Origin: Vreelandella massiliensis
Lineage (GTDB): Bacteria; Pseudomonadota; Gammaproteobacteria; Pseudomonadales; Halomonadaceae
Length of the DNA: 64,000 nt
Assembly (NCBI RefSeq): GCF_900155385.1
Contig: NZ_LT699744.1
Span: 916,012 to 980,011, forward strand
Direction: 5' to 3'
The position numbers and the translations under genes are program-made. Under the pieces are notes generated by a model. That model was not told the origin of the DNA. It saw only the letters and a program-made list of their open reading frames with translations, and searched no databases. This document shows, piece by piece, positions 46,660 to 57,887 of the stretch (position 1 is its first letter; every line of letters begins with the position of its first letter).

Positions 46660-47859
46660 ATGACCCATCGCACCCTTCGTCAACGCTTGTCTTTAAGCGC
46701 CGGCGGCAGTGTCATCGCCGCCCTTTTACTTTGCGCTTCCACACAAACTTTCGCTTCAGCGCCTGATTCAACTTTCTCAGCAAAGTCGCCCCCCCCCGCT
46801 GGAGCACCCTCTTCTGCAGGCACCTCCCACTTTTGGGACGCGCTAGCGCTGCAACCGCAAAATGCGTGGAGCCAGTTGCGTAACAGTTTTGAGTGGCAAG
46901 AGCTGTCTCTCTCCTCGCACGCCCAGGCGCGCGTCGACAAGTGGATTGAGTATTACCGTTCTAGCCCCGAGAACATCGCCACCATTACCCAGCGCGCAGC
47001 GCCTTGGCTAGCCTGGATCATCCAGCAAATCGGTGCGCGCAATCTTCCCGGTGAAATCGCGCTAATCCCCTTTATCGAGAGTTCCTTTGACCCCAGTGCG
47101 CGTAGCCACCGAGGCGCTGCAGGGCTATGGCAATTCATGCCGGGAACAGGGGATGCCCTGGGCTTGGTGCGAAATGGCCATTACGATGGGCGTTTAGACG
47201 TGGTGAGATCGACACAAGCCGCGCTGGATTATATTGAGATGCAGGCCGACCAATGGTATGAAGGCGATATTGCGCTTTCACTCGCGGCTTACAATGCCGG
47301 TGCCGGCACGGTTAACCGAGCAGTGCGCAACGCCCAGCGCCAAGGCAAGCGCGGCGAGTACTGGGATCTGCGCTTACCCAATGAAACCATGCAATACGTG
47401 CCTAAGCTTCACGCCATTGCCGCCATTATCGCCGACCCCGAGCGCTACAACGTCAGCCTGCCTGAGATAGCGCTAGAGCCCGCCTTTGCCAAGGTAAAAC
47501 TGCAACACCCGCTCACGCTGCGCGAAGCGTCGCGCCTTTTAGACGTGGAGCAGTCGGCGCTCACCGAACTCAATCCCGGGCTTCTTAACGGTGCCATCGA
47601 CCCGCGCAGCGCGCAAACGCTGTTAGTGCCCAACGAAGCGAGCCAAGAGGTCATCGCCAAGCTATCCCAGGGCGACACCCAGAGCGAGCAGAGCGTTGCT
47701 ACCGCCCCAGATACCTACCGTGTGGTACAAGGCGACAATCTCTCCACCATCGCGGCCCGATATAACCTAAGCCCGCAGCAGATCGTGCGTTTAAACGCGA
47801 TCAAGCGCCCTGATGCTTTACAACCGGGGCAGCTTTTGACACTTTCAGAAGACACTTAA
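46660..47859 (+). CDS. mltD: MltD-like membrane-bound lytic murein transglycosylase
   Basis: The 399-residue exported protein has a signal peptide (about residues 1-33) and a soluble-lytic-transglycosylase domain with the catalytic glutamate in ALIPFIESSFDPSARSHRGAAGLWQFMPGTG and the AAYNAGAGTVNRAV motif. One clear LysM repeat lies at the C-terminus (TYRVVQGDNLSTIAARYNLSPQQIVRLN). E. coli MltD carries more LysM copies; a degenerate one may remain at about residues 285-330. It cleaves the glycan strands of peptidoglycan. No lipobox cysteine is obvious at the signal cleavage site. As in E. coli, mltD follows gloB. A longer GTG start inside gloB was rejected. Confidence 0.9.
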   Translation: MTHRTLRQRLSLSAGGSVIAALLLCASTQTFASAPDSTFSAKSPPPAGAPSSAGTSHFWDALALQPQNAWSQLRNSFEWQELSLSSHAQARVDKWIEYYRSSPENIATITQRAAPWLAWIIQQIGARNLPGEIALIPFIESSFDPSARSHRGAAGLWQFMPGTGDALGLVRNGHYDGRLDVVRSTQAALDYIEMQADQWYEGDIALSLAAYNAGAGTVNRAVRNAQRQGKRGEYWDLRLPNETMQYVPKLHAIAAIIADPERYNVSLPEIALEPAFAKVKLQHPLTLREASRLLDVEQSALTELNPGLLNGAIDPRSAQTLLVPNEASQEVIAKLSQGDTQSEQSVATAPDTYRVVQGDNLSTIAARYNLSPQQIVRLNAIKRPDALQPGQLLTLSEDT

Positions 47860-47896
47860 GTCTTAGGTGTAAAGCCGCTCAGGTAACGGGAAACGC

Positions 47897-49795
47897 ATGA
47901 AACAGACTCTTAGCGCGTCGTTCGTTAGGCCAGTTAAATCACACCGATGGTGGCAAATTGGCGTGCTGTTGGTCAGCTTATGGGGCCTCAAGCCTGCGCT
48001 GGCCGACCTTACCGATCACGAGGACAGCGTCGAAACCCGCCACGCGCTCGCCCTTTACGACACGCCGGCACTGCCCGAAGACTTCACTCACTTCCCCCAC
48101 GTCAACCCCGACGCCCCGCCAGGGGGAAGCATGACCCGCACCGCCGCCGGCGGCAGCTTCGACTCCACCAATCCGTTTATTATTCGCGGCACCCCGGCAA
48201 GCGGAATAGCGCAGATCTACGACACGCTGATGGTGAGCAACCCCAATGAGCCTTTTAGCCTTTATGGGCTGCTGGCGAGCGGTGTCCGCCTTGACCCGGA
48301 GCGAAAATGGATCGAATTCGACCTCCGCCCCGAGGCACGCTTTCACGATGGCGAACCGGTGACCGCGGACGATGTCGTTTTCAGCCTCGATATACTCCGC
48401 GAGGAGGGCAATCCTTTCTACCGCAACTACTACGCCGGCGTGGAGGACGCCGTTGCCCTTGATGACCATCGGGTGCGTTTTCGCTTAAACGATACCGACT
48501 CCCGCGAGCTTCCCTTGATTGTCGCGCAAATCCCCATCTTGCCGCGCCACTACTGGGAGTCGCGCGACTTCACCGCCCCGACGCTGGATAAACATCCCGG
48601 CTCGGGTCCGTACCGCATCGAGACCGTTGACCCGGGGCGGCGTATCGGCTTTAAGCGCGATGATCACTACTGGGGGAAAGACCTCCCGGTCAACGTCGGG
48701 CGCTTTAACATGGATCACTTGATCTATGACTACTACCGCGATCGCGACATCGCCTGGGAGGCGTTCAAGGCGGGCCTCGTGGACTTTCGCATTGACGCTC
48801 GCGCCGCCACCTGGGCCATTGGCTATGACTTCCCTGCCTACCACGACGGCCTGATCGAGCGCATCACCATTCCCGATGTCAGCCCTTCTACCATGCAAGC
48901 TTTCATTTATAACTTGCGCAAGGAGAAGTTCGCCGACCCAAAGGTGCGCGAAGCGCTGAGTCTGACATTTGATTTTCCCTGGCTAAACACCAACATCTTC
49001 TACGGCGCCTACCAGCGCACCGAGAGCTTTTTCCAAAACTCTGAAATGGAAGCCACCGGCTTACCTAGCGACGCCGAGCGCGCGTTGCTGGCCCCCTTTC
49101 GCGAAGAGCTAATCGATTCCCACGGCTCCGATAAGCTTTTCACCCAACCGCTACCCATCGAGCAGCCCCAAGCGTTTCGCGAGCGGCTACGCCGCGCGCT
49201 GACACTGCTGCGGGAAGCCGGCTATCACGTAGAGGGGCAACGTTTGGTCCACCAGGAGAGTGGCGAACCTCTTTCGCTTGAAGTGTTGCTTTACGACTCG
49301 GGACTTGAACGCGTCGTCCAACCGATGCTGCGCAATATGGCCCGCCTGGGCGTGACAACCTCGCTGCGCATCGTCGATATCAACCAGTACCTCAACCGTC
49401 TACGCAGTTTTGATTTCGACATGGTCATCGGCCAGTTCCCGCAGTCAAATAACCCGGGCAATGAGCAACGGGATTACTGGACCAGCGAGGCGGCAAAGCA
49501 ACCCCAAAGCCGCAACCTCATGGGGCTTTCTCACCCCGCGGTGGATCACCTAGTAGAAAAGATCATTAGCGCTAGCGACCGGGAGGCGCTTAATACCGCC
49601 ACTCACGCCCTTGACCGCGTGCTGCGCTGGGGGTTTTATGTCATACCCCACTACCACTCGGGCGAAACGCGTATCGCCGTATGGGATAAATTTGAGTATC
49701 CCGAACCGTTACCGCAATATGCCATGGATTTCGATGCTTGGTGGGTCGATACTGAGCGCGAAGAGACGCTCAAGAGCCGCCGCAGCGGTCGCTGA
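47897..49795 (+). CDS. yejA: Peptide ABC transporter substrate-binding protein YejA-like
   Basis: The 632-residue family-5 periplasmic binding protein has a signal peptide ending near KPALA (residue 36). The YejA-type N-terminal motif reads [19 protein letters not shown], followed by [26 protein letters not shown]. YejABEF imports oligopeptides and the peptide antibiotic microcin C. It is the first gene of a complete yejABEF operon, with yejB 24 bp downstream. In Gram-negative pathogens the system also affects resistance to antimicrobial peptides. Confidence 0.93.
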   Translation: MKQTLSASFVRPVKSHRWWQIGVLLVSLWGLKPALADLTDHEDSVETRHALALYDTPALPEDFTHFPHVNPDAPPGGSMTRTAAGGSFDSTNPFIIRGTPASGIAQIYDTLMVSNPNEPFSLYGLLASGVRLDPERKWIEFDLRPEARFHDGEPVTADDVVFSLDILREEGNPFYRNYYAGVEDAVALDDHRVRFRLNDTDSRELPLIVAQIPILPRHYWESRDFTAPTLDKHPGSGPYRIETVDPGRRIGFKRDDHYWGKDLPVNVGRFNMDHLIYDYYRDRDIAWEAFKAGLVDFRIDARAATWAIGYDFPAYHDGLIERITIPDVSPSTMQAFIYNLRKEKFADPKVREALSLTFDFPWLNTNIFYGAYQRTESFFQNSEMEATGLPSDAERALLAPFREELIDSHGSDKLFTQPLPIEQPQAFRERLRRALTLLREAGYHVEGQRLVHQESGEPLSLEVLLYDSGLERVVQPMLRNMARLGVTTSLRIVDINQYLNRLRSFDFDMVIGQFPQSNNPGNEQRDYWTSEAAKQPQSRNLMGLSHPAVDHLVEKIISASDREALNTATHALDRVLRWGFYVIPHYHSGETRIAVWDKFEYPEPLPQYAMDFDAWWVDTEREETLKSRRSGR

Positions 49796-49818
49796 CATTT
49801 GCCGAAGGAGCCGCCGCC

Positions 49819-50892
49819 GTGGCGCGTTATACCTTACGCCGACTACTACTGATGATCCCTACGCTGGTCGGCATCATGCTGCTCAACTTTATCATCGTGC
49901 AAGCCGCTCCCGGCGGGCCAATCGACCAGATGTTGGCGCGCTTTGAAGGCGCTAATGCCATGGCCAGTACGCGCCTGGACATGGGCGGTGGCGACGTGCA
50001 GGTCAGCGATGATTCGCGTGGCGCCCGGGGTGTCGACCCGCGTTTCATCGAACAGTTAGAGCAGCAGTTTGGCTTTGACGAACCCGCCCACGTGCGTTTT
50101 CTCGGCATGATGGGGGATTACCTCACCTTCGATTTTGGCACCAGCTTCTTTCGTGACCGGCCGGTGGTTGATTTGATGCTGGAGCGCCTCCCGGTTTCTA
50201 TCTCACTAGGGCTTTGGACCACGCTACTGGTGTATCTCATCTCGATCCCGCTGGGCATACGCAAAGCGCTCAAGCATGGATCAAAGTTCGACGTCTGGAC
50301 ATCGGGGCTGGTGATTGTCGGCTACGCCATTCCCGGTTTTTTGTTTGCGATTTTGCTCATTGTGCTGTTTGCCGGCGGCACCTACCTCGACTGGTTCCCC
50401 TTGCGCGGGCTCACCTCTCCGGATTTCGATCAACTCTCCACCTGGGGCAAGGTCAAAGACTACTTTTGGCACATCACCCTGCCGGTCATTGCCGCCTCAA
50501 TTGGCAGTTTCGCCACGCTGACAATGCTGACCAAAAACAGCTTTTTGGATGAAATACATAAACAGTACGTGCTCACCGCGCGGGCCAAAGGCGCCGACGA
50601 GCGGCGCATTCTGTACGGCCACGTGTTTCGCAATGCGATGCTGATCATTATCGCCGGCTTACCCGCCGCCTTGGTAGGCATCTTCTTTACCGGCGCACTA
50701 CTGATCGAGGTGATCTTTTCGCTCGATGGCCTAGGACTACTCGGGTTCGAGGCCGTGATGCAGCGCGACTATCCGGTGATCTTCGGCACGCTTTTCCTTT
50801 ATACGCTGATTGGCCTTTTGCTGAAGCTGGTCTCTGATTTGACCTATGTGTGGGTCGACCCACGCATCGACTTTGCCACTCGGGAGTCATGA
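49819..50892 (+). CDS. yejB: Peptide ABC transporter permease YejB
   Basis: The 357-residue inner-membrane permease is of the DppB/OppB type with six predicted helices, starting [35 protein letters not shown] long periplasmic insert carries the YejB-specific sequence, and the EAA-loop region [23 protein letters not shown] docks the ATPase. Translation begins at GTG with AAGGAG eight bases upstream. It overlaps yejE by four bases. Confidence 0.94.
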   Translation: MARYTLRRLLLMIPTLVGIMLLNFIIVQAAPGGPIDQMLARFEGANAMASTRLDMGGGDVQVSDDSRGARGVDPRFIEQLEQQFGFDEPAHVRFLGMMGDYLTFDFGTSFFRDRPVVDLMLERLPVSISLGLWTTLLVYLISIPLGIRKALKHGSKFDVWTSGLVIVGYAIPGFLFAILLIVLFAGGTYLDWFPLRGLTSPDFDQLSTWGKVKDYFWHITLPVIAASIGSFATLTMLTKNSFLDEIHKQYVLTARAKGADERRILYGHVFRNAMLIIIAGLPAALVGIFFTGALLIEVIFSLDGLGLLGFEAVMQRDYPVIFGTLFLYTLIGLLLKLVSDLTYVWVDPRIDFATRES

Positions 50893-51956
50893 CCGTGTCG
50901 CCGATTACCCGTCGCCGTCTCGCCGCCTTTCGTGCCAACCGCCGCGCCTATGTCTCGCTGTGGCTGTTTGGCGTGCTCTTTGTCGTGAGTCTTTTCGCCG
51001 AGTTGATCGCCAACGACAAGCCCATCGTCATGCAGTACGACGGCCGTTGGTACGTGCCGCTTCTGGTCGACTATCCGGAAACCGAGTTTGACGGCTTTCT
51101 GCCTACCCGTACCGATTACCTGGACCCGTTCATACAAGCGCAGATTCGCGACAATGGCTGGGCGCTTTGGCCGCCGATCCCGTTCGCCTACCAGACCTTG
51201 GACATGCACATGACGCGCCCGTCCCCAGCGCCACCGGATAGCCGCCATTGGCTGGGCACCGACGACCAGGGCCGCGATGTGCTCGCCCGCGTGATCTACG
51301 GTTTTAGACTCTCCGTGGCGTTTGCCCTGGTCCTCACCGCCGGCTCTTTGGTGATGGGCGTGCTATTTGGCGGCATCCAGGGCTATTTCGGCGGCAAGGT
51401 CGATTTGATCGGCCAGCGCGTGACCGAGATCTGGTCGGGGCTGCCGGTGCTGTTTCTGCTGATTATTCTGGCGAGCTTCGTGCAACCGGGGTTTTGGTGG
51501 CTATTGGGTATTATGCTGCTTTTTTCGTGGCTGGGGCTTGTCGATATCGTGCGCGCTGAGTTTCTGCGCGCGCGCAACCTCGAATACGTGCGGGCCGCCA
51601 AAGCCATGGGGTTGCCCTCACGGCTGATCATGTGGCGCCATGTGCTCCCTAACGCCATGGTGGCCACGCTCACCTTTATCCCCTTTATCTTCACCGGCGC
51701 CATCGGCACCCTGACCGCGCTGGATTTTCTCGGTTTCGGCCTCCCCCCCGGCGCACCGTCGCTGGGTGAGCTCGCGGCGCAAGGTAAAAACAATCTGCAC
51801 GCACCGTGGCTTGGGATCACCGCCTTTATGACCCTCGCGATTATGCTGTCGCTCTTGGTATTTATCGGCGAGGGGCTGCGCGACGCGTTCGACCCGCGCC
51901 ACGTCAAGCCACGCCCGGCAGCCGTTCCCGCCGCGCAGGAGGTGCCCCATGGATAA
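50889..51956 (+). CDS. yejE: Peptide ABC transporter permease YejE
   Basis: The 355-residue DppC/OppC-type permease has a first helix near residues 20-38 ([22 protein letters not shown]) and a periplasmic region. [20 protein letters not shown] marks the start of the transport core, and the coupling loop is [26 protein letters not shown]. The ATG at 50889 overlaps the yejB stop (ATGA) and fits the family length; an upstream frame from 50850 is an extension inside yejB. It overlaps yejF by eight bases. Confidence 0.94.
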   Translation: MTVSPITRRRLAAFRANRRAYVSLWLFGVLFVVSLFAELIANDKPIVMQYDGRWYVPLLVDYPETEFDGFLPTRTDYLDPFIQAQIRDNGWALWPPIPFAYQTLDMHMTRPSPAPPDSRHWLGTDDQGRDVLARVIYGFRLSVAFALVLTAGSLVMGVLFGGIQGYFGGKVDLIGQRVTEIWSGLPVLFLLIILASFVQPGFWWLLGIMLLFSWLGLVDIVRAEFLRARNLEYVRAAKAMGLPSRLIMWRHVLPNAMVATLTFIPFIFTGAIGTLTALDFLGFGLPPGAPSLGELAAQGKNNLHAPWLGITAFMTLAIMLSLLVFIGEGLRDAFDPRHVKPRPAAVPAAQEVPHG

Positions 51957-53544
51957 ACAACCCGCGGGCGATAAGCTCTTGTCAGTCAAGCACTTGAGCG
52001 TTGATTTTGACGGCACCACGGTAGTGGACGGGTTGAGCTTTGACGTTAACGCTGGCGAAACACTGGCCTTGGTGGGCGAGTCTGGCTCGGGAAAGTCCGT
52101 GACCGCCCTGGGGGTGATGAACCTACTGGCCGACAACGCCCGCGTTAGTGGTGAGCGCACTCTGATGGGTACCCACCTCGATCAGCTTAAACGCCCCCAG
52201 TGGAATGCCATTCGCGGCCATCAAGTCGGGTTTGTGTTTCAAGAGCCGATGACATCGCTCAACCCCCTGCACCGCATCGGCAAGCAGATTGGCGAAACGC
52301 TTAAACTGCACCAGGGCCTAAGCGGCCGCGAGGCGCGAGAGCGTGCCAAAGGGCTGCTTGAGCAGGTCAAACTCCCTCGGGCGGAAGAGCTTTTGGATGT
52401 CTGGCCCCACCAGCTTTCCGGGGGACAGCGCCAGCGGGTGATGATCGCCATGGCGATTGCCAATCACCCTAAGCTTTTGATCGCCGACGAGCCCACGACC
52501 GCGCTGGACGTGACCGTTCAGCAGGAGATTCTTACCCTGTTGCGCGAACTGCGCGACCGCCACGGCATGGGGATGCTGTTCATTACCCATGACCTTAACC
52601 TCGTGCGTGCCCATGCTGACCGCGTGTGCGTGCTGTACCAGGGCCAAGAGCAGGAGAGCGGCACTGTCGAGCGGGTCTTTAAGGCCCCGCAAAGCGACTA
52701 CACGAAAGCACTGATCGCAGCGGAGCCCGAAGGCCGCCCCGCCCCGGTGGGCCGGCTATCACCACGGCTTACCGCCAAACAGCTCAGCGTCAGCTTCCAG
52801 CGCCCTAAAGCCGGGCTTTTCCGCCCCTCGCCTCCCCCTTTTGAAGCGGTCAAGCCCACCGATTTATACGTCGCCCCGGGTGAAACCTTGGGCATTGTGG
52901 GGGAGTCTGGCTCTGGCAAGACAACACTCGCCTCGGCGATCATGCGGCTTGTCGAGAGCCGGGGTGAGATCACCTTGGGGGATGACACCTTAAGCGCGCT
53001 CTCGGGTAAGGCGTTAAGAAAAGCGCGGCATCGCTTTCAAATGGTATTTCAAGACCCTTACGGCGCGCTCTCGCCACGGATGTCGGTATTCGACATCATC
53101 AGCGAAGGCTTGCGTTTTCATTTCCCGACCCTCTCGCTTGCCGAGGTCGGCGAGCGCGTTCACCAAACCCTAGCGGAAGTCGGGCTCTCCGAGCGCGTGG
53201 CCGCGCGCTATCCGCATGAATTTTCTGGCGGACAGCGCCAGCGTATCGCCATCGCCCGCGCCATTATTCTGGAACCTGAGCTTTTGGTACTCGATGAGCC
53301 CACCTCGGCGCTAGATCGCAGCGTGCAGAAGCAGATGGTCACGCTCCTGCGCGGCCTGCAGTCAAAGCGCAAGCTAAGTTATCTGTTTATAAGCCACGAT
53401 CTCGCGGTGGTACGCGCCATGGCCCACCGCATTATGGTGCTGAAAGAGGGGGAAGTCCTGGAGGCCGGCCCCTGCGAAGAGGTGCTCAAAGCCCCGCAGC
53501 ATGCCTACACCCAGCGGCTTGTGAGTGCCGCACAGCTCACCTAG
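51949..53544 (+). CDS. yejF: Peptide ABC transporter double ATPase YejF
   Basis: The 531-residue protein contains two complete ABC ATPase domains in one chain, as is usual for YejF. The first has Walker A GESGSGKSVT (about residue 45), signature LSGGQRQRVMIAMA and Walker B LLIADEPTTALDV. The second has GESGSGKTTLAS (about 322), FSGGQRQRIAIARA and LLVLDEPTSALDR. It powers uptake through YejBE. Its 3' end overlaps the convergent rsuA gene by four bases. Confidence 0.95.
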   Translation: MDKQPAGDKLLSVKHLSVDFDGTTVVDGLSFDVNAGETLALVGESGSGKSVTALGVMNLLADNARVSGERTLMGTHLDQLKRPQWNAIRGHQVGFVFQEPMTSLNPLHRIGKQIGETLKLHQGLSGREARERAKGLLEQVKLPRAEELLDVWPHQLSGGQRQRVMIAMAIANHPKLLIADEPTTALDVTVQQEILTLLRELRDRHGMGMLFITHDLNLVRAHADRVCVLYQGQEQESGTVERVFKAPQSDYTKALIAAEPEGRPAPVGRLSPRLTAKQLSVSFQRPKAGLFRPSPPPFEAVKPTDLYVAPGETLGIVGESGSGKTTLASAIMRLVESRGEITLGDDTLSALSGKALRKARHRFQMVFQDPYGALSPRMSVFDIISEGLRFHFPTLSLAEVGERVHQTLAEVGLSERVAARYPHEFSGGQRQRIAIARAIILEPELLVLDEPTSALDRSVQKQMVTLLRGLQSKRKLSYLFISHDLAVVRAMAHRIMVLKEGEVLEAGPCEEVLKAPQHAYTQRLVSAAQLT

Positions 53545-54248
53545 AAAAGCGCGATTTCATCCGCTGTCAGTTCGCGCCACTCGCCGGGCGCAAGCGTCGC
53601 ATCCAAGGTAAGCTCTCCAATTGAGACGCGGTGTAGCGATTCAACGCGGTTACCCAGTGCCGCGAACATGCGCTTGACTTGATGATAGCGCCCTTCGGTA
53701 ATGGTCAGTTCCGCTGTCGTCGGGGTTAGCATGTTGAGCGTTGCCGGTTTCGTCGGCGCCTCTTCACCCTCTAGCAGTAACCCCTGTGCTACTTGCTCTT
53801 CCGCGCGCTGCGCGGCCGGACCCTCCAGTGGCGATGCCAGAGTAGCGTGATACACCTTAGCGCAGCGGTGCTTGGGCGAGGTAATACGGTGCGCCCATTG
53901 GCCATCGTCGGTTAACAGCAGTAGCCCGGTGGTATCGACGTCGAGCCGACCCACCGGCTGTAAGCGCTCCGCTTTGGGCAAATCAATCAAATCCACGACG
54001 CGGGGATAAAGCCCGCGCCGGGCACTACACTCCACATCGAGTGGCTTATGCAGCATCACGTAGCGCAGGCCGATTAGCGCCAAGGGCTCGCCCTGCCACG
54101 TCACGCGATCGCTTTCGGGATCAATCTGCGTGGCGGCTTGCTTGATGGCCTTGCCATTAAGCTCCACCTCGCCGTTTTTGAGCGCACGTTTGGCTAAACT
54201 GCGCGTTAATGGCGTGGTTTCGCTCAAAAAGCGGTCAAGGCGCATCAT
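53541..54248 (-). CDS. rsuA: 16S rRNA pseudouridine(516) synthase RsuA
   Basis: RsuA isomerises U516 of 16S rRNA. The 235-residue enzyme has an N-terminal S4 RNA-binding domain (MRLDRFLSETTPLTRSLAKRALKNGEVELNG) and a catalytic domain with the active-site aspartate in QPVGRLDVDTTGLLLLTDDG. HRITSPKHRCAKVYHATL and TEGRYHQVKRMFAALGN follow. In E. coli rsuA also lies near yejABEF, so the neighbourhood is old. It overlaps the upstream amidase gene by four bases on the same strand. Confidence 0.94.
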   Translation of the reverse strand: MMRLDRFLSETTPLTRSLAKRALKNGEVELNGKAIKQAATQIDPESDRVTWQGEPLALIGLRYVMLHKPLDVECSARRGLYPRVVDLIDLPKAERLQPVGRLDVDTTGLLLLTDDGQWAHRITSPKHRCAKVYHATLASPLEGPAAQRAEEQVAQGLLLEGEEAPTKPATLNMLTPTTAELTITEGRYHQVKRMFAALGNRVESLHRVSIGELTLDATLAPGEWRELTADEIALF

Positions 54249-55060
54249 TGGCCCACTCCCGGCAATAATTCAAAGCGATCGGCATCTTGCCAAGCGGGAA
54301 ACTTCTCACGAAATTTTGCCAACTCGTCAAGGTCCAGCGTGCCGGTTTCGACAAACGCTTCCCCCTCCTGCCGGTCGATCACGGGCTCGCCCTTGAAATC
54401 CACCAGCATCGAGTCACCGCTATACGCGATACCCTTGGCATCTTCGCCCACCCGGTTGACGCCAATCACGTAGCTCAGGTTCTCGATCGCCCGCGCCTGC
54501 AGCAGCGTACGCCAAGGCTGGCGACGAGGCGCGGGCCAGTTGGCCACGCACAAAAGGGCATCGTACTCAAAGTGCTCCTCCTCGCCGGGCTGCTGGCGCA
54601 GCCACACGGGAAAGCGCAAGTCGTAACAGACGCTGAGCAAAATTCTCACGCCTTTGTAGCTCACCACCTTGCGGGTTTCCCCCATGTCGTAGCGCTCGTG
54701 TTCGCCGGCCATGCGGAAAAGGTGGCGCTTATCGTAAAGGGTCATCTCGCCGTCGGGTGTGGCCCAGATCAAGCGATTGTAATAGTGACCGCCCTCCTCG
54801 ATCGCGACACTGCCGGTCATCACACAGCCCCGTGCTTTGGCCTGGGCCTGAAGCCAGGCCACGGTTTGGCTGTCGGCCATGGGCTGGGCATGCTCGCGAG
54901 AGTTCATGGTAAAGCCGGTGGAGAACATCTCGGGCAGTACCATCACGTCGGTATCACGCCCATCCTTCTCGCCAAGAAGCGTCTCCAAATGGCGGTGATT
55001 GGCCGCGGGATCTTCCCAGCGGAGATCGCACTGCACCAAGCTGGTGGTTAGCTGACGCAT
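54245..55060 (-). CDS. Carbon-nitrogen hydrolase (YafV-like omega-amidase)
   Basis: The 271-residue nitrilase-superfamily enzyme has its catalytic triad visible: glutamate in VMVLPEMFSTGF, lysine in LYDKRHLFRM and cysteine in LLSVCYDLRFPVWLRQ. The sequence resembles YafV/Nit2, the omega-amidase that removes 2-oxoglutaramate or 2-oxosuccinamate, by-products of glutamine-dependent transaminases. It is followed by rsuA with a four-base overlap and is divergent from rarD. A long opposite-strand open frame (54287-55051) is a shadow of this gene. Confidence 0.9.
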   Translation of the reverse strand: MRQLTTSLVQCDLRWEDPAANHRHLETLLGEKDGRDTDVMVLPEMFSTGFTMNSREHAQPMADSQTVAWLQAQAKARGCVMTGSVAIEEGGHYYNRLIWATPDGEMTLYDKRHLFRMAGEHERYDMGETRKVVSYKGVRILLSVCYDLRFPVWLRQQPGEEEHFEYDALLCVANWPAPRRQPWRTLLQARAIENLSYVIGVNRVGEDAKGIAYSGDSMLVDFKGEPVIDRQEGEAFVETGTLDLDELAKFREKFPAWQDADRFELLPGVGQ

Positions 55061-55168
55061 GGGTCGCCTCCTTTATTGTCGCCATGGCTCGTCTTGTATC
55101 GTTAGTGTGCTAGATTAGCATTTTTTCACGCCCTTTTTTCACATATACCGGTTATCAACGAGGCCACC

Positions 55169-56086
55169 ATGTCAGCTTTGCCACCCCCTGTACGCGACCC
55201 AGAAGCCGTCAAAGGCGTGGGGTTTGGCTTGACCGCTTACTTGATGTGGGGCTGCTTTCCGCTCTTTTTCGCTCTCTTCCAAGGCGTACCGGCGTTTGAA
55301 ATTTTGATCCACCGGATTTTATGGTCGTGCCTATTTTTGATCGGTTTGATCAGCCTGCTTAAACGCTGGCCGCCGGTGGTCGCGGCCCTGAGCAAGCCCA
55401 AGCGGCTTGGGCGAGTGCTCGGCTGTGCGCTGCTGATTGGGCTCAACTGGGGGGTCTATATCTACGCGGTGGAAACCCAGCAGGTGCTTCAAGCGAGCCT
55501 GGGTTATTTTTTAACCCCGCTGGTGAACGTGGCACTGGGGATATTGGTGCTGCGTGAGGTCATGGCGCGTTTGCAGCTCATCGCCTTGGGGCTTGCCACC
55601 TTGGCCATTGGCATCCAGTTTGCGCTACTCGGAGAGATGCCGTGGCTGAGTTTGATTCTGGCTTTCTCGTTTGGCACCTACGGGCTTTTCCGCAAACAAG
55701 TGCCGCTCGACGGTCTATCGGGGCTTTTTGTCGAAACCCTACTGCTGCTGCCGCTTGCGCTGATTGCCTTTAGCTGGCTGAGCCTATCAGGGCTTTCACA
55801 CTTCGCGGCAGAGCTCGACACAACGGCGCTACTCATCGGCAGTGGTGTCATTACCGCCCTGCCGCTGATGGCTTTCGCCGGCGCGGCCCGGCGCCTACGG
55901 TTGGCAACGCTGGGGTTCTTGATGTACCTCAACCCCAGCATCCAGTTCATTATCGCGCTCAGTGTCTTCCATGAACCGCTTTCCACCGTGCAACTGGTGA
56001 GCTTTTTACTCATCTGGACAGGCCTTGCGCTTTACTCCTACTCGGCCTGGTATCAGTCTCACGCGCGATTAGCGACTGCTCGGTAG
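55169..56086 (+). CDS. rarD: RarD-type EamA-family permease
   Basis: The 305-residue inner-membrane protein has ten hydrophobic segments in two EamA repeats. The RarD signature [38 protein letters not shown] opens the protein, and [34 protein letters not shown] follows. RarD ('chloramphenicol-sensitive protein') is a drug/metabolite transporter without a settled substrate. Its last 18 bases overlap the 3' end of the convergent chemoreceptor gene. Confidence 0.92.
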   Translation: MSALPPPVRDPEAVKGVGFGLTAYLMWGCFPLFFALFQGVPAFEILIHRILWSCLFLIGLISLLKRWPPVVAALSKPKRLGRVLGCALLIGLNWGVYIYAVETQQVLQASLGYFLTPLVNVALGILVLREVMARLQLIALGLATLAIGIQFALLGEMPWLSLILAFSFGTYGLFRKQVPLDGLSGLFVETLLLLPLALIAFSWLSLSGLSHFAAELDTTALLIGSGVITALPLMAFAGAARRLRLATLGFLMYLNPSIQFIIALSVFHEPLSTVQLVSFLLIWTGLALYSYSAWYQSHARLATAR

Positions 56087-57718
56087 CGCCTTGGCTTTGG
56101 CCTTACCTTGATCATCTTGGGTGATCAGGGCATCAAGGTTGGCACTTTCCGGCTGGTAGCCTACGCGGAAACCGCCCCAATGCTTACCGTTAACGTACAC
56201 CGGCACCGAGAGGTCATGCATGATTTCGCCGGTATCGCGCTTGTAGGTCTGCAGCAGTAGCGTTTTTTCGTGCGTGCCACAGCGTCTGCCGGTGGGGTCA
56301 TCGAAAATGCGCTTGCTGCGGCAAAACTTCAGGTCGTGGTCATAATCGCCGGTCGGTTTGCGACTGCTGGCTTGGTTATGCGTGGGCACGTAGCCATTAC
56401 GGTCGCAGACAATCGCATAGCTAAGCCCAAACGACTTCAGCATGGGCTCTTGTAGCGCGGGCAAGTGACGATCGGTAAAGTCATCAAACGCGGTTTTATA
56501 CATCGGCGGATTGGTGCCCGGGATTTTTTCGTAGCGTGGCTCAAAAAGTCCCGACTGAGACAGTTCGCCGCGCTTTATTCCTTGCTCGAATAACTTCCCT
56601 ATCTGATCGGCGGTCTCTCTTGCCACATGGAAGACTTGCTGATGCCGGCCATTGAGACGCTGCTGGGCCAGTTCACCGTCCACGCCCTCCGCGGCTGCCA
56701 TTAATTCTCGCGCCTGCTTGGCCAGGTCGTGCATATCGCGGTTGCCTTCATCAACATCCACCTCAAGCTGGCGCAGGTTATCGGCCACCGTTTGGCTATG
56801 TTGCCGGGTATTCTCCATGGCGTCGGCGACGCTGGTGATTTCGCTATGCACCTGGTCAAAATCATTGGTGATGTTCACCAGGCTGTTGCCCACGCCGCGA
56901 ATACCCTCGGAGCGTTCGCTAATACGCGACATCAAATGCCCCATGGTGCCCACCACGCTTTTACCGCTCAGGTGCATATCCTTGACCAGCTCGTCGACGT
57001 TTTGCGTGGCGTTTGAGGTTTTGAGCGCCAGGTTGCGCACCTCGCCTGCGACCACCGCGAAGCCACGCCCATGCTCACCGGCACGCGCAGCTTCAATGGA
57101 GGCGTTAAGCGAGAGCAGGTGCGTTTGCTCGGCGATACCCTCGATCAGCGACGTCACATCGCGAACGCGCTCAATTTTATCGTTTAGGGAGTTCAGCGCC
57201 TCGAGTGCCTGCTCCGAGCGCTCGGCGATTTGCATCATTTCATCGATGACTTCATCGAGCTCGCTGCGGTTATGATGGCTGGCATCCCGCGCGCTGTCGG
57301 CAAGCGTCGCCACCTGGCTGGCGCTAGAGGAGACCTGCATGATAGCGGCGTTGATCGCGCTCATGCTCGCAGAGGCGTCGCGCGCCATGGCTTCTTGCTT
57401 ATCCAGACGCTGATCCATCAGATCAGCGTAGTGAGACACTTCCGCCGAGGCGATAGCGGTGCTGCTGGCGCGCTGCATCAGGCGATACGCCATGTTGCGC
57501 AGCGAACGGTAGTCGCGCACCGGCCACAGCCAAGAGCGATAGCGGGCAAGCGCTCCACGCCCCGAGTAATACACCGCCAAATTGCCGCTAAAGACCCAGG
57601 CCGCACCGCCGAGCGCGGCCAGCACTAGCCCGGCGTAGCTCCAAAGCCCCCCCAGCACCTGCGCGCCCACCGCCAGTAAAAAGCACCCCAGCGCTGCCAA
57701 AATAGAAAGTAATCGCAT
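56069..57718 (-). CDS. Methyl-accepting chemotaxis protein with C-terminal sensor region
   Basis: The 549-residue chemoreceptor has an unusual order. Two closely spaced N-terminal membrane helices (about residues 3-23 and 27-47) come first, with almost no periplasmic part. The coiled-coil signalling domain follows (about 75-370), whose hairpin tip is [38 protein letters not shown] cytoplasmic domain of about 170 residues ends the protein, with [46 protein letters not shown] and [17 protein letters not shown], a region typical of MCPs that sense internal conditions. Cysteines flank the DPTG motif. The ligand is unknown. No che genes are adjacent. Confidence 0.9.
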   Translation of the reverse strand: MRLLSILAALGCFLLAVGAQVLGGLWSYAGLVLAALGGAAWVFSGNLAVYYSGRGALARYRSWLWPVRDYRSLRNMAYRLMQRASSTAIASAEVSHYADLMDQRLDKQEAMARDASASMSAINAAIMQVSSSASQVATLADSARDASHHNRSELDEVIDEMMQIAERSEQALEALNSLNDKIERVRDVTSLIEGIAEQTHLLSLNASIEAARAGEHGRGFAVVAGEVRNLALKTSNATQNVDELVKDMHLSGKSVVGTMGHLMSRISERSEGIRGVGNSLVNITNDFDQVHSEITSVADAMENTRQHSQTVADNLRQLEVDVDEGNRDMHDLAKQARELMAAAEGVDGELAQQRLNGRHQQVFHVARETADQIGKLFEQGIKRGELSQSGLFEPRYEKIPGTNPPMYKTAFDDFTDRHLPALQEPMLKSFGLSYAIVCDRNGYVPTHNQASSRKPTGDYDHDLKFCRSKRIFDDPTGRRCGTHEKTLLLQTYKRDTGEIMHDLSVPVYVNGKHWGGFRVGYQPESANLDALITQDDQGKAKAKALPSSR

Positions 57719-57789
57719 AGCGTCTCTTTACCCTTTTATTATTGAAGCGTGTTATCGCGATACGTTGAAGCCAGCGCCCATACCAGAGC

Positions 57790-57811
57790 ACCGGATGCCT
57801 TAGCATCCGGT
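57790..57811. other. Perfect 9-bp hairpin between metY and MCP genes
   Basis: ACCGGATGC (57790-57798) pairs exactly with GCATCCGGT (57803-57811) around a CTTA loop. It lies downstream of metY and upstream of the chemoreceptor gene, which runs on the same strand. No T-tract follows on either strand, so it may be a 3'-end stabiliser, a processing site or a binding site. Confidence 0.6.
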
Positions 57812-57887
57812 AATGAGCTTAACGCGTTGTTATAGGGAAATAAGTAGCACTTTGGGGGGAGGGTTCGCCGTGATATGGATCAAACAC

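Noticed and set aside
54287..55051. A 254-codon plus-strand open frame
   Set aside because: It is exactly opposite the YafV-like amidase gene, which has intact catalytic residues. The plus-strand translation has no recognisable domain and reflects high GC codon use.
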